DNA of 64,000 nucleotides from Endomychus coccineus (GCA_958510875.1 OY294068.1:166603962-166667961), one strand, 5' to 3'; shown: positions 23,609 through 35,516, numbered from the stretch's first letter. The notes: generated from the sequence alone by a model not told the origin. Made by a program: numbers and translations.

Positions 23609-24529
23609 CCGGGATATCAAAAATTATCTTGGTCAAGGGTGGTTGTGGTTGTGGAATCTAAAACGTGTGTCACGTATGTCACTGTCACACTGACATCAAT
23701 AACCTACAAATTTCATACCTATTTATTTCAGTTGTAAAACAATAATGAACTACAAATTATGAAATAATTATGTGAACTTTGAACCTTTTCAGAGGTCGTG
23801 ATAGCCACAATCCGGGCCAAAAACTATTTTGAAATAGTTAATTTTCCGTAAATCGAATGACGTTCACGTGAGAAGCCCGCGAGTTAGAGAAGTGCAAACT
23901 GGTTGTACCTAATACGGCTTTACGACGACTTTTCGCGTGCCGTTTTCGCTCCATGTAGTTAGATTTAGTATCGAACCGTGGCCGACGGCCCTTATAAATG
24001 TCCATTAAATAGGAAAATTTAATTAAAACAGTTTGAGCTATTCTCAGATCTCAGCTACGCGCGTCTAACGTGCGACGTACCAAAGGGAATTTTCTCGCGA
24101 AGCGGGTAAAAGCTAGCGGCCCATAGCCAAAAACACTTTATTACAACTGACACCGGTCACACGGGGCAAGAAACGGCCCCAAATTAACAAGACCGAGGTA
24201 AAATGTATAAACTCTAACTTATGCGCAGCGAGCTCCTCGAGGCATATGTCAAAATGATTTCGTTCGTAGCTAATTACATAGGACGTCTGGCGTTCATGCA
24301 ATTATGTTTTTAGATAATTCGAATCTTCTAATTTCGATAGGCCACGTGAAAATCCCGGAGTCCAAAGCGCTAAAGACTTCTGAGTGTTACAATATTCGTA
24401 TAAAATTGCGAAATTTCGCACTTTTAGAAACTTCAAATTAATTATGACATAATTATTTCAAACGTAAAGTAAGACACACGTTTTAGATTCCACAACCACC
24501 CTTGACCAAGATAATTTTTGATATCCCGG
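23609..24529. mobile_element. Family B non-autonomous TIR element, copy 2
   Basis: A 921-bp copy with ends CCGGGATATC / GATATCCCGG and TA on both flanks. It has a small local duplication (GGTTGTGGTTGTGG) near the left end and keeps the internal blocks of the other copies. The right flank TACAATAA is the same as at copy 3. Confidence 0.85.
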
Positions 24530-24785
24530 TACAATAAGAAACACTATATCTTAGACCTTAAAATTCACTTTCACATTATTCATTAAGGTTGACAAAGTAG
24601 CTGCTACAATTAATTAAATTTTGTGTTGCATGAATACAATATGGCTATCAATCATAAAAAAAAAGAAAAGTCTCTGAAAAATTAAACAGATACAATAGAC
24701 AATATATGTGACGTTTGTGATGGACCATCTTTAACTAGGAAGCATTAAAATTTTCAGACTGATATGTAATTCAGTTCTGTCTTGC

Positions 24786-26500
24786 ACCCATCGTAAGCAA
24801 GCAGCTATGAAGATTTTTGTAAACATGGAAAAACGTGAATTTCGCGTCTTGATTAAACATTATTTCTTGAGTGGAAAAAACATTACACAAACCAAAGCAA
24901 CGCTTGTTAAACATTTTGGGGACTCTTCACTATCGATTTGAACGATTCACAAGTGGTTTACTGATTTTCGTTGTGGTAATATGACCATAAAGGACGCCGA
25001 ACGTTCTGGTCGTCCAATTGAGGTTACAACGCCAGAAATCGTCGAAAAAGTCCATGGTATGATATTGGACGATCGGCGAGTTAAAATGCACGACATTGCT
25101 GAGACTGTGGGCATCTCAACCCAACGGGTACGGAACTACTGGCTAATCGAAGCGGAGAAAGGCCAAGGTGAGTTTATCGGTCAACAAAATCATGGCGACA
25201 GTTTTTTGGGATGCACACGGTTTCGTCCATATAGATTACAATAGGTGTGTTCATTGGTGTCCTTGCTAATGCATAGAGCAAGCCGATCAAATCAGTTAAT
25301 ATCATCACAAAGCAGATAATAGCAGCTTAGATTAGCAAAGAAAAATGACTGCAAACAAACACTTTTCGACACAGACAACATAGCCTAGAAAATTTTCAAA
25401 AATGTACACACATAAAAATATCAAAAATGCTATTTTTTGCCTCGCAACAGATGATACATTATCTTTTAGTTCATCTGAAGATGAAGAAATAGACGATTTG
25501 AAGATCTAAGAAGCCATTTTAACTAATAGAAATCGTATTGAAAATTATTTTGAAGTAAGAGTATTGCATGAAACAATAACAAATGTTTCTTTGAACTGTC
25601 TCTATATCCATATTTTAGGTCATATCCATGTAAACGAACAAGAATTCAAAATGCATTTCAGACTTAGTCGTGATAAATTTCAAACGCTTTCAAACGAATT
25701 TCTAGTCTCTAATATATACCAAAATCTTCAGAAGAATTGTAAGTCTACTTGTTGAAATGAGTTGAATATCATAATTACTTCATCCTTGTGGTAAATTATT
25801 TGTTTGTTAGCTAACATAAGATTAAATATTGACAATAAGAAGTCGATTCTGGTGTTCCTATGGTTTGCGAGTCATCAAACCTCATATAGAGAGGTTGGAG
25901 ACCGTAAAACGACAGGATCTTGTGAAGCTGTTGACATTTTTGAATTCGTTAACTTTAATTTTATCTATAACTATAAAGAACTCTGGTTTCAGGTTATGTA
26001 AACCACTTATAAAATGATCTGCTCTTCTTGCTCCGACGTTTTTCGTCCAGTAGATTTAGTCTGATCTTTTCAATCTAGAGCAATTTGCTCAACACAAATG
26101 AACACTATTAGATCAAATGATAGACACAAACGAACGGACGTTTTTCTACTAAACTTACTCTATGCATTTCTAGCAACTTAAACAAACAGACCTCTTGAAA
26201 AGGGTAAAACGATCACCGGCAGAGCTCTTGGATCGATTCGACGCCGATTTGAAGCGAAAGCAGCCACTTTTAGCAAAGAAAAAAGTGCTCTTTCACCAGG
26301 ACAACGCACCGGCGAACAGGTTCCCAGTCGCAATGGCAAAATTGCATGAATATTCTCCAGATTTGGCCTCCTGAAGAAATGGCTCGACGGAAACAGATTT
26401 GGCTTCAACGATGTCATCGTTGAAATCTATGCCTATTCTGAAGGATTGCCGAAATCATATTATTTGGAAGGGATCGAAAAATTAGAAAAACTTTGGATAT
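24786..26500 (+). pseudogene. Mariner transposase, split by a Harbinger remnant
   Basis: The N-terminal half starts at ATG 24826 (MEKREFRVLIKHYFLSGKNI) and runs through the helix-turn-helix region with TIHKWFTDFRCGNMTIKDAE, GRPIEVTTPEIVEKVHGMIL and KMHDIAETVGIS to a premature end near 25240. From 26193 the C-terminal half resumes with LLDRFDADLKRKQPLLAKKK, VLFHQDNAPAN (second catalytic D), YSPDLAS, and IIWKGSKN-type end. There are stops and frame changes in both halves, and the region of the first catalytic aspartate is damaged. The terminal inverted repeats were not identified. Confidence 0.85.
25244..26192 (+). mobile_element. PIF/Harbinger remnant nested in mariner
   Basis: Ends GGTGTGTTCATTGG... 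and (reverse) GGTCTGTTTGTTTAAG... both continue into AATGCATAGAG, giving inverted repeats of about 37 bp. The interior has a plus-strand piece with EQEFKMHFRLSRDKFQTLSN (25640-25705), the N-terminal region typical of HARBI1-like nucleases, preceded by an acidic stretch. The DDE catalytic part is missing, so it is an internally deleted copy. Its target duplication is not clear. Confidence 0.75.
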
Positions 26501-26899
26501 ATACCTATATATGAATCGCGGGAGGGGGGATGAACATAACCTCACAAAAATGTAACTGTAGGTTCTTCAGTTGAAGATATTGATAATGAAATAGTTACAT
26601 TTTTGATTTCAGCTAGAAGTCTAAGGGGTGAAAAAAATTAGAATGAAAAAACGACCCACAAAAGGATTCGAAAAACCTTTTTTTCGCAAATAAACGAGGG
26701 TTGCACCAATTTTCAGAGGGAGAAAACTGAGGATTTTATTATTCACATTACAAAAATTTTCCGCTAGGTCGCTAGTTACATTCAAAAATTTCTCAACCAA
26801 TCTGTAGATTGTCTCACGTGGTCTGACCACACAATTCCAGTAATGAAATCAGTCTCATTGGGTATTTTTGTACTTCGGAACTTATTAAGACGCAATACA
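26501..26899. other. No gene recognised
   Basis: No supported feature. A short G-run (GGGAGGGGGG) lies at 26520. Confidence 0.5.
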
Positions 26900-27335
26900 T
26901 ATTTCAAAAAGTATATTAATCACGGCTTATTATACAAATTAGTTCATTCGGGAATCTCATATTGTCTGCTTGCATAGGGACAATCTACAAAGACATACTG
27001 TGTTTTTAAAACCCAACAGAGCAATACGGATAATCAATAACTTAGTTTTTCGAGGAGACTGTAAACAGAACTTCATAGAAATGAGTATTATAAGTATCTA
27101 CCAATGTCACATTTTCACAAAAGAGCACATTAATGACTATTTAACCCGTATCTGACCGGAACACGACGCGGAATGTCGGTAACTTACACTTACAGATCGA
27201 TTTTTATAAACTAGCGAGAAGTAAGACTTAGCAAGAACTATTGGAGCCCATATTTTATAATAAGATGCCACCTGATATCAGAAGTGTACCGATTGAAAAA
27301 TTCAAAATAACACTCAACATACTTTTCTAGCAAAG
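26900..27335 (+). pseudogene. Non-LTR retrotransposon RT thumb and tail, degraded
   Basis: Frames in order read LVHSGISYCLLA near 26940, FKTQQSNTDNQ/KPNRAIRIINNLVFRGDCKQ (27010-27070) and a tail with HLISEVYRLK then FK-LK motifs before 27335. This matches the C-terminal section of CR1/Jockey-like RT proteins (SRLSYCLLAWG...QNRAIRII...). Several stops. Confidence 0.7.
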
Positions 27336-27452
27336 CTGTGTTTTTATAGCATCAAACGGTTTTGTAATTGTCTGATTCGTAATATTGACTCTGTAACTAA
27401 CTTATTTGTTTTGACGTGTACAATACTTTCTTGTAATAGTATGAAGAAAGCA

Positions 27453-29050
27453 GTGGCGGCTGGTACTAAAGGACACAACACCACCAACGTGTCTATCCAA
27501 CCACCAAGATGAACACTGAAAGAAATTCTCATTTAATTCAGTGCAATATTTTATTACGCACGTCAGGCGCATGCATTTATAACGCTCAAAACTATGTTCC
27601 GGGGAACGTTCTGAAGTGTACCTATTTCATGTATGATTCGGCTTACTGCGGTTAGCTTCGCCATACGCGCTTATACCGTTGGTTTGGGGCACAAAGCATC
27701 GTATCTCCAGTAAACGTATTGCCTTCATAGTGTACAGTGTGTGAATTCAATTCGAATATGTGAAGTCTGAAGTGAACCTTTGAATAAGCGTTACGAGGCC
27801 ATGATGAGACATTGACGTCGTAAAATCCATGTATTTAAGTAACTTAATCAACTTTGCAGCTGAATTAGCCGCTGGGGTTGCAATACATATGAAAGGTTCG
27901 GGTTCACAAGTGTTTAAAGGCTTCTCAAAAACTATTCAAAAGGAATTGCTAGATGCAATGTTGCAAATTTAGAAGCACGAAATTATAATAAAGATTCTTG
28001 ACCCAGTATGAATTATATATAAAAATTCTCGGGAAATAGGTCACATTAACACTTTGTTAAGACGAAAATATAAAACAAAGTGTTAATGTGACCTATTTCC
28101 CGAGAATTTTTATAAATCAAGCACGAAATATTACAAAAAAATTAAGTCTGCAAATTTCATTGCTTTAGAGACCGATGAAACTATAGACACCTCTAACCAT
28201 CATCAGCAAATGGTTGTTATTATTCGATAAGTGTTTAATGGACACATTTTTGAATGCTTTTGGTCTTCTTTCAAGCCGGGTGGACATGATGCTGATGTAT
28301 TAGCAAAAACATTGCTGAATGAATTTCAAACTATTTCAAATTCTCCTTTTGGGTCTGATAATAAACTAATCGCTCAAAGTTACGATGGGGGGGTCCGTGA
28401 TGAGTGGTAAGACAAATGGAGTTCAAGCCATTATCAAAAGAACATTTCCACATGCAAATTATATTCACTGTTACGCGCATCAATTTAATTTAATTATTGA
28501 ACGAACGGCACAGTGCAATAAAAAAGTAAAACATTTCATTTTCAAGCTTTTTTTCTCGATCGCCAAAACGAACGGTAATTCTTGATGAAATAGTCAAACG
28601 TAGATTTCCAACACGCTGGATTTTCAAAAGTCTAACTGTGAACACATTATTTTAACACCAGATTCTTTCAAAGAATGCTTAAACAAAATTATTTACGAAG
28701 ATGGGATGGATTCAGTTACTATTAGTGAAGCAAAGTTGTTTATTGAAACATTTGAATTGCCCCGGAATTTCTCTACTGGTTGAAAATATTTTATTTCATC
28801 ATGCCACATGTTGAAATATTATTTAATCAGACTCAAATCCGCGGGATTGACAGTGCTCAACTGCAAAAGGCAATTCCAACGGCAAATTATTCGAATTAGA
28901 AATTCTCCTGACAATGACAATCAAGAACGCAATAATGAAGAACCTGCTAGGAAAAGACAAAAAAGACAGCTGGAGATAACAGAGCTGTTATTGCAAAGGA
29001 AGTATGTGACACTATTTTAAGCCACATTAGCGGTCGTTTTGATTTTAGGG
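27453..29050 (+). pseudogene. hAT transposase pseudogene (ZMYM/P52rIPK-like)
   Basis: The left end CAGTGGCGGCTGGTAC matches the terminal sequence of hAT elements (compare CAGTGGCGGCTCC at 54176). The body reads ANFIALETDETIDTSNHHQQ near 28150-28210, where a catalytic Asp belongs, then SYDGGSVMSGKTNGVQ (frame change at a run of G near 28386), HCYAHQFNLIIERTAQCNKK (28470-28530), and a basic segment ERNNEEPARKRQKRQ at 28930. This order is that of hAT transposases domesticated as zinc-finger MYM-like genes. The RNase H-like core is interrupted by stops and by a mini fold-back at 28015. No right end was located. Confidence 0.8.
28015..28115. mobile_element. Mini family C fold-back in the hAT pseudogene
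   Basis: A 100-bp sequence made of two perfect inverted arms of about 42 bp (AAATTCTCGGGAAATAGG... / ...CCTATTTCCCGAGAATTT) around 13 bp (AAGACGAAAATAT). It has the same ends as the 1.7-kb element at 17170-18840 and no interior. It splits the hAT frame just before the conserved DETID segment. Confidence 0.85.
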
Positions 29051-30616
29051 ATCACTCAAGTATTTTCTTCTAACACTAGGAAGAAATTAAGAAATTTGTA
29101 GTATAGGAATCTTCCATCCCTATACGAGATTACCTAAAATCCTTCAATTACAGAATACAACCTTATTTCTATTATTAAATACATCCATATGTTTATAAAT
29201 TTATAGGAGATACACAAGCAATATGTTTGTTGTTATGATTACCTTCTAATAATATAAACATATTGTTTAGTATAAGCTACACAACAAGGGACCCGGACAT
29301 GGCAGCGTGGGAACCTTGTAACCAAGGTAGTGATTGATAGACCGATATATACTAAGATTAGATTAACTAGATCATTCATGGATTCATTATTAACTGTATT
29401 ATTATAGATTGTATCATTATCATTGTTGTTGTGTGGAGTGAGACATTAAGTCATTATGACGTCGAGCTCTACGTTCAGTAAAGTGCATCCCTTTTATAAG
29501 TGAGTGTTCCAATTTCTATGCCCCAAAAGGACCACCGATCAGCTTATGGCAAACCGTCCCCATTCATTAAGAGCTGACCCCCACAAATTCGGTTTCTCCA
29601 AAATTACTTAAATCAAAAATGATTGGGAATTTTATTTTTCCAAATGAACTTTGTCCCCATTTAACCAAAACTGAATCTACTTCCGTTTCCGATATCCCCA
29701 TGACGGACATTCTTATTTTAGACACACTGTATACATATTTAAAAATTCTAAACGACCAGTGAATTATCGAAAATAGTTCAGATAATAGATAGTTACCAGA
29801 CATGTGCATTTTGTTCCAAGAAAATGTTCTATGATTTCCGTTCAATACAATCGAAAAGGACACACGTTTGTGATTATGAAAAGACAGTGCACGTTTCGAT
29901 ACATAATAACAATTGAATTGAATGTGGTACGATGAAATATCGGGGAATTATTCAAATAGATACCTGACATGTAGAATTATTTCTAGGAAACTTTTCTTTG
30001 TCTGTATAAGAATAACTACTATAACGTAGGAACATAAGCAACATCTAACTGGTCACATATCTTCACTCATAGAATATTATTTCGAATGGAGTAACTATAA
30101 AAAAATTAATAACACAAGTTTAATGTAAAATTAAATATGAATTGTGTCCCATTTTAAAAAACACTGGTTAATTATTTAGTTTTCATTACACTTTTAAGCT
30201 GAAAACGTGCCGACCGACGTCGCGACGCTCGGGGAGAACACAATAGCCATACCTGTTGATGGGTTAAGAAAGGAGACGACTGCCGCTTCCAGACTCCGGA
30301 ACTACCGGATTCTGGAATAGTTGCGCGCGCTCTGCATTATTTAATTCCGGTAAATCTAGCCTGCTTTATATCCATTTCAAAAGCATTTCTGCAGAAATAA
30401 ATTTACTTCCAAACAATCTGAGAAAAATGTTCAGTACTGCATTACTTTGGTAATCACTCTTCATAAATACAAGTGGGGACACTCAAGTATTAAGAGATTT
30501 TTGCAGCACCACGTACCTGTTGAATTAAATCTGAAGAAATTTTAATTGTAAATACGACATGAATTTACTGAATTTTAGCTAAATTCCTTTTTAAAAGCAT
30601 ACGTAATGTTCTAATT
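29051..30616. other. No confident gene; possible old LTR sequence
   Basis: At 29284-29555 the sequence (CCGGACATGGCAGCG... GCCCCAAAAGGACCACCG) looks like the border and leader of an LTR element, but no paired LTR or pol is present. A minus-strand open frame at 29567-29863 has no recognisable motif. Confidence 0.3.
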
Positions 30617-30863
30617 ATATGTAAATTCTTGTGAAATAGGTCCCATTAACACATATGTCTATATTTACGTCTTTACGTACGTTTCGGACTCGCGACCATC
30701 ATCGGAAGTAGTTTGAAAAACTAAAACGCGGGATTCCTCAAGCGAATTGCATTAGCACTGATCGTGTGTATCGCATTAATGTCAATTAAAGATGTCCCAA
30801 CATCGAACAAAACACGAATAACAAATATGTGTGAATGTGATCTTATTTCCCTAGAATTTACAT
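30617..30863. mobile_element. Family C short copy
   Basis: The ends TTCTTGTGAAATAGGTCCCA and (reverse) AAATTCTAGGGAAATAAGAT are diverged forms of the family C terminus. Inside, 30669-30710 on the minus strand holds the same hammerhead-like block with changed bases (CCGATGATGGTCGCGAGTCC). Confidence 0.7.
30669..30710 (-). ncRNA. Degenerate hammerhead-like motif, fourth copy
   Basis: Minus strand: CUU-CCGAUGA-U-GGUC-GCGA-GUCC-GAAAC-GUACGU-AAAGAC. The loop keeps the GNRA form (GCGA), but stem II has one mismatch, the first core base pair is altered and stem I is lost. Probably inactive. Confidence 0.3.
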
Positions 30864-31042
30864 ATCACGCATACCTGAGTCAATAAGAATCATTATTAGT
30901 AATGTTCTAAAGAATCATACATCTTAAAATAGATTTCATCAATTATTACCAAATTTTGGCTAAGCATTATTTTACAGTAACTTATAACCAAAGGTTTTCT
31001 GATGATGTGAGATGTAGTAAAAGTTAATTGTACACATCACCA

Positions 31043-32037
31043 CCGGTGGGAAAACAGAAACGGTCATCGCGCCTGAAACGAAATATTTACTGCTTCGAAA
31101 TGTTCCGAATTGATATAGCAATTCGAATGTTGTTGTTATGATGATAATGATGATAGTGAATGAAAGTTTATACACTAAAATGATTAAAATGTGATAATGG
31201 TGCTTTCAATAAAAGCATAAGATCATATTTCTCAGTTGCTGTGACAATCACATACATGACGGGATAAAAAGGGCGGTTATGGAAATTTCTTCCTCCCTGT
31301 ATATTCAGAACGAGCTGAGAAAACAAACTTTACCCATTTCAGATTTTGTATCCCAATACTCGCCATGAAAACTATCCCCGTATTCAAAATAATCTCCAAA
31401 ACAGAGTTAAATTACATCGTTTCTGGAAATTTCTTTTTCACTGTATATTCATCACGAGCTGGGAAAGCATACCTACTACATTTCAGATTTTGTATCTCAA
31501 TATTCACCCTAATAACTAACTACCCCCGTATTCAAAATAATCTCCAAAACAAAGTTAATACATCGTGGGATGGTTTTCATGGTGAGTATTGAGATACAAA
31601 ATCTGAAATATGGTAGGTATACTTTCTCAGCTCGTTCTGAATATACAGTGAAAATGAAATCTCCAGAAACAATGTATTAACTCTGTTTTGGAGACTATTT
31701 TCAATACGGAGGTAGTTTTCAGGGTGAATATTGAGATACAAAATCTGACATGGGGTATTCGTTCTGAATATACCATCACCATGAGGAAGAAATTCCCATA
31801 TCCTACGCCATTTTTATCATGTATGTGATTGTCACAGCAACTGAGCAATAAGATCTGATGTTTTTATTGAAAGCAACATTATCATATTTTTATCATTTTA
31901 GTGTATCAACTTTCATTCATCATTATCGTTATCAACATGACAATGTAGAACATTCGAATTGCTATATCAATTCGGAACATTTCGAAAGAGTAAAATTTGG
32001 CAACCTTGCGCATAAATATTTTCTGTTTTCACACCGA
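31043..32037. mobile_element. Family D fold-back element with nested inverted repeats
   Basis: The outer ends CCGGTGGGAAAACAGAAAC and (reverse) CGGTGTGAAAACAGAAA start two inverted arms. These arms share AATTGATATAGCAATTCGAA and TGTGACAATCACATACATGA. Nested inside is a second inverted pair built from a 100-150 bp unit (CAGATTTTGTATCTCAATA, CAAAATAATCTCCAAAACA) present about four times, two per direction. No gene. A third, partial copy is at 34162-34436. Confidence 0.8.
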
Positions 32038-32641
32038 TCACATTACCACTCAAATTCGAAAAATGTTATGAAAACGTGTTACCAATAAGCATGTTACAAA
32101 TGGAATACCTAGGTATAATGTAGAATTTAAGTAGAAAAATGGAATTTAGTTGTAATAAGTGAATTGTACCGTATCACAGAGATCTATTCAAATGGTACCA
32201 TCGTAATCGCAACCGTACCAAGAAATAACGTGAATACAGCAGTAAAAACGACATATAATATAACGTTAATTAAAAACAATGTTCAGTTAAAATTAAGTCT
32301 CTGATTAAACTTTTAATAATTGAGACGATCTGCAAAGACAAGAAAAAAATACAAAAGTTGGCTTTTGCTTTCTAAGAATATTATCTCACTCTCAGTCATC
32401 AACAACATATAACTTTTCCATAACAAATTAATCGTAAAATAGTAAAAAATAGTGTTAAATAAGTTTAGATACTAGGTATTATGGGCAAATCATAGAAAAC
32501 ATTAGCTTTTATTTAAAACATACGCCAACAAATTGCTCTGGCAACTCTGATAACAAATTTTATTTATCTAATTGTAATCTATGTAATCAATCAAAATAAG
32601 ATAAAAAATACCTAGTACAATCATAGAAAACATTAACTAAC
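32038..32641. other. Liprin-beta: AT-rich, presumed start of liprin-beta intron 1
   Basis: Follows the donor site of the exon at 32642 on the minus strand. No coding sequence is seen. Confidence 0.45.
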
Positions 32642-32753
32642 CTGATATAATTCCATCCATCTGCATTAATGCTTGTTCTAAAAGCTTACTAGCCTCCGTA
32701 GTTGGTGATATATTTGGCACGGTCTCTTTATTATGCTGTTCAACTTTCCCCAT
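32642..32753 (-). CDS. Liprin-beta: Liprin-beta homologue, first coding exon
   Basis: ATG at 32753-32751 opens a 37-codon exon: MGKVEQHNKETVPNISPTTE, then ASKLLEQALMQMDGIIS plus one base of a split glycine codon. The segment ASKLLEQALMQMDGIISG matches the conserved start of liprin-beta proteins (human PPFIBP1 has ASDMLAAALEQMDGIIAG), an adaptor of the LAR-phosphatase/liprin complex at synapses and cell edges. The exon ends CAG|GTTAGT, a good donor. The next exon, expected at lower coordinates, was not found, so intron 1 either exceeds 32 kb or the exon escaped me. The match is short but distinctive; family members continue with a coiled coil and three SAM domains not visible here. Confidence 0.7.
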
Positions 32754-33312
32754 AATTTTTACTTTGATAGAATTGTTGTCATTAATTCACTTAACTAAAA
32801 AGTTTTGGCATTGAGGTTAATTTTCCATTTCATTAACTCCCTACACACTCAATTCCGTAATATTTATAATAATTCGGTATCAATTGTAAAGTTTGTCAAG
32901 GTCGCTTTCTCATTTATAACACCACAAAATGAAAAACAAACACCTATTTCTTATTGAAAGTTCGAAAGTTTTTCCCCAAGTACACTTTGTTTACTTATTT
33001 CTGCGTAAAATTCACATACTGAGCATATAAAAATGAGAATGGAAGCAACGTTTGCGACATCTGTGGACGGTCAGAAAAAGTTATATACGTTTGTACAAAT
33101 TATAGAAGATTCCGCTTGCCACTCGTTCGCACCCTGATCCTTCATCGTCCTGAATTTGTACTATTATATTACATTATATTTCTTATTTGTGCAGTATGTG
33201 CCTGAACTGATTCCTTATTGTAATAGTTAATAATCATCCCAAAGAATAAAACTATCTATATTCTTTGATAGCCTAGTGAATTTGACAGTAGAGAACATTA
33301 AACGAGGTGACA
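32754..33312. promoter_or_regulatory. Presumed 5' UTR and promoter side of liprin-beta
   Basis: Non-coding sequence directly upstream of the liprin-beta start codon on the minus strand. It is less dense in repeats than its surroundings. I cannot place a TATA box or initiator with confidence. Confidence 0.3.
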
Positions 33313-33870
33313 TGCAGGCGCGTAGGAGCCGGGGGGGCAGAGGGGTCAGTTGCCCCCCCACATTTTATACGGGGGGGGTGGCAAAGACTGCATTTTGCCC
33401 CCCCAAGATTCAGTTGTAATTTTTTTTAATTTACACGCAAAATGAATATTCTAATTGTTTTAAGGTGAAATATTATATATTGTTACCAAAACTTCTGCTG
33501 CATCATCAGAGCGTTCTTTCAGCGCACTTCGTCGCCTGAAAACTTATTTAAGATCGACCATGTCCCAGAAGCGATTGACTCACATCCTGATTCTCCACAT
33601 CCACCACAGCTGATTTAAATCTGCGTGATGTGTTGAGGGAGTTTGTCGCCAGAAGTGAAGAAAGATCTCGAGTTTTCGGAAAAGTTTAGAACTTTCCCGG
33701 CCCCAACGGTGGCCCCAGCGCGGCCCCAACGGCGGCCCCAATGGCGGACCCAGCCCGCCACGACTGGCCCCAGCCCGGCAGGACCAGCCCCAGCCTGGCA
33801 CGATCGGCCCCAGCCCGGCTCCAATGCAGCTCCAGCGTGGCGTGGCCAGTAGCTCCTTATTGTACATATC
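33313..33870 (+). pseudogene. hAT remnant with dimerisation domain
   Basis: The left end CAGGCGCGTAGGAGCCGGGG with an inverted run of G and C (GGGGGGCA / TGCCCCCCC) is typical of hAT ends. At 33487-33618 the plus strand reads KTSAASSERSFSALRRLKTY, then LRSTMSQKRLTHILILHIH, the C-terminal hAT dimerisation motif. The rest of the transposase has been deleted. The segment then runs into the GC-rich repeat at 33688. Confidence 0.75.
33688..33842. repeat. GC-rich minisatellite
   Basis: Imperfect tandem units of about 12-30 bp built on GGCCCCAACGGC / GGCCCCAGCCCGGC, over roughly 155 bp. The local GC content is far above the surrounding sequence. It is open in several frames (Pro-Ala-rich on plus, Gly-Ala-rich on minus), which is a by-product of the repeat rather than evidence of coding. 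Confidence 0.75.
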
Positions 33871-34161
33871 ACTGCAGCCCACATAACAGAATATTACAAT
33901 AAATGTTGTATTGATTTGTTTAAATAATATTATTTGTTTATCTGTTCATATTATACGTATTTGCAATACAAAGTGTAATTTCTTCGTATGTTTTGAATAA
34001 TGCTCCTGGTGCTTCACACAAATCATCATCAGCTGAAGGCAAATCCAGTCCAAGCGGCTTGATGGCATTCCTAACAAGTAGTTTATTCTGATGACAAAGT
34101 CGCTCAAGTCATAACTGCAAACTGTCAACAGGCAGTACTAATTTACCAAATGAACTTCAGA

Positions 34162-34436
34162 CCGGTGTGAAAACAGAAACGTTTGTCGCTCCAGAAACGA
34201 AATATTTGTATATGCGCAAGTGTTATATGTTACTCCTTCGAAATCTTCCACATTGATATTGCAATTGGAATTTTCTACTTCAATATAAGAATGAATGAAA
34301 GTTTACATACAAAAAGGATAAACATATGATAATGGCGCTTTCAATAAAACAACATCATATTTCTCAGAGGTTGTGACAATCACATACATGATGATGGATA
34401 AAATAGAAGTTTATGGAAATTTCTTCTTCACTGTGA
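34162..34436 (+). repeat. Partial copy of family D
   Basis: The end CCGGTGTGAAAACAGAAACG and the blocks CGAAATATTT, AATGAATGAAAGTTTACATA and TGTGACAATCACATACATGA follow the left arm of the fold-back at 31043-32037 in the same order. The opposite arm is absent. Confidence 0.7.
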
Positions 34437-34441
34437 GAACG

Positions 34442-34570
34442 CTGGTGTTCCACAGGTATCTGTCTTGGCACCAAATGTATCTACTCTATCAACGCTTTAC
34501 AGTTGATGGTACACTTCATTCCGCTTTCTCATCTAGAGCCCCTATACCATCTATTTGCAGCTAGAGGAGC
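34442..34570 (+). pseudogene. RT scrap
   Basis: The frame GVPQVSVLAPNVSTLSTLYS resembles the LINE RT motif GVPQGSVLSPxLFxLY in degraded form. Nothing else of the element is recognisable. Confidence 0.35.
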
Positions 34571-34689
34571 GAGAAAGGACAGGTTGACGCAATTAATGTT
34601 TTCATTGGATTTCTTGCGCTTGTTACAAATAACGCTTGTTACAAATAACTCTTTGTGAATGTTTCTTCACTCAGACAATTTGCAACCAA

Positions 34690-35345
34690 ATAATTTAAAT
34701 CATGATATTTTAAATGAGCTTAAAAGGACCTGGATTTGAAATTCTTGCAGGCTCATCTATATTTCTGGTAGGGTGTAAATTCTTATTTTTTGAAATCTTA
34801 CCCTGGGCTAAATGGGCATTATCATCTTTCTCACTTTTGCTAAGCATACGCATCTCGATCAGCCTAAGTCACTGAGTTAAGTTATTCTGAATCAGTTCTA
34901 GAGTAACTTATATTTCTTCAACACATTGTAAATGAGCAACGACATATGCATATGATTAACAATGCTTTCTTCACTCTTCAGAATGTACTCCTGCACCAGA
35001 AAAAAATGATTCGAGCAGCCTATCAATTCTCTGACTAGAGCTCTGTTACTAAGCTGACATCAATTTGTCCCAACTATGAAGTACAGCATTACGAGGTAAG
35101 TTCTTCATTTGTATCACTCAAAGTACTATAATTACGATCACTCGCGCCAAAGAATCTTTATATTCAATGGTAGACTCATTGGACTTATTCTCTGTTAATA
35201 TCAGCTCGGCGGATACAACATCCAATACTTTGTGATGTTTCAAAACTAGCGTAACCTGATGTTTCCATTCTGTCCACTTGTGTTAGCCTACCAATTTCTC
35301 CACCTGTGCTTTATAATCAAACGAACGAACTTCATTTGAATTCAT
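34690..35345 (-). pseudogene. Ty1/copia Gag remnant
   Basis: On the minus strand ATG at 35345 opens MNSNEVRSFDYKAQVEKLVG, then a stop, then HKWTEWKHQVTLVLKHHKVL and DVVSAELILTENK, the N-terminal Gag pattern of insect copia elements (KLVG..NW..WK.Q....L.H....DVV.G). A further piece near 35010 (SSQRIDRLLESFF) fits the later Gag helix region. No zinc knuckle, pol or paired LTR is seen; the upstream side is occupied by a MITE and a gypsy element. Confidence 0.6.
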
Positions 35346-35516
35346 GATCAAATTATATGGAACCAACAACCAACTCTCTGAAACCTCACAGTGTACACAA
35401 TGCCGGTCCTGGGGTAGACCCATAACCTTTTGAAGTTTTGAAGATAGGATATGAATAAAATTGGCACAGAGCACACATAACACGAAATCCTCTAGACCAG
35501 GATTGTGCCTCCGATC

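Noticed and set aside
29284..29560. Possible LTR and leader of an LTR retrotransposon
   Set aside because: No second LTR, primer site or coding part could be matched, so the resemblance is not enough.
33580..33884. Gly/Ala-rich and Pro/Ala-rich overlapping frames
   Set aside because: They are by-products of the GC-rich minisatellite and the hAT remnant.
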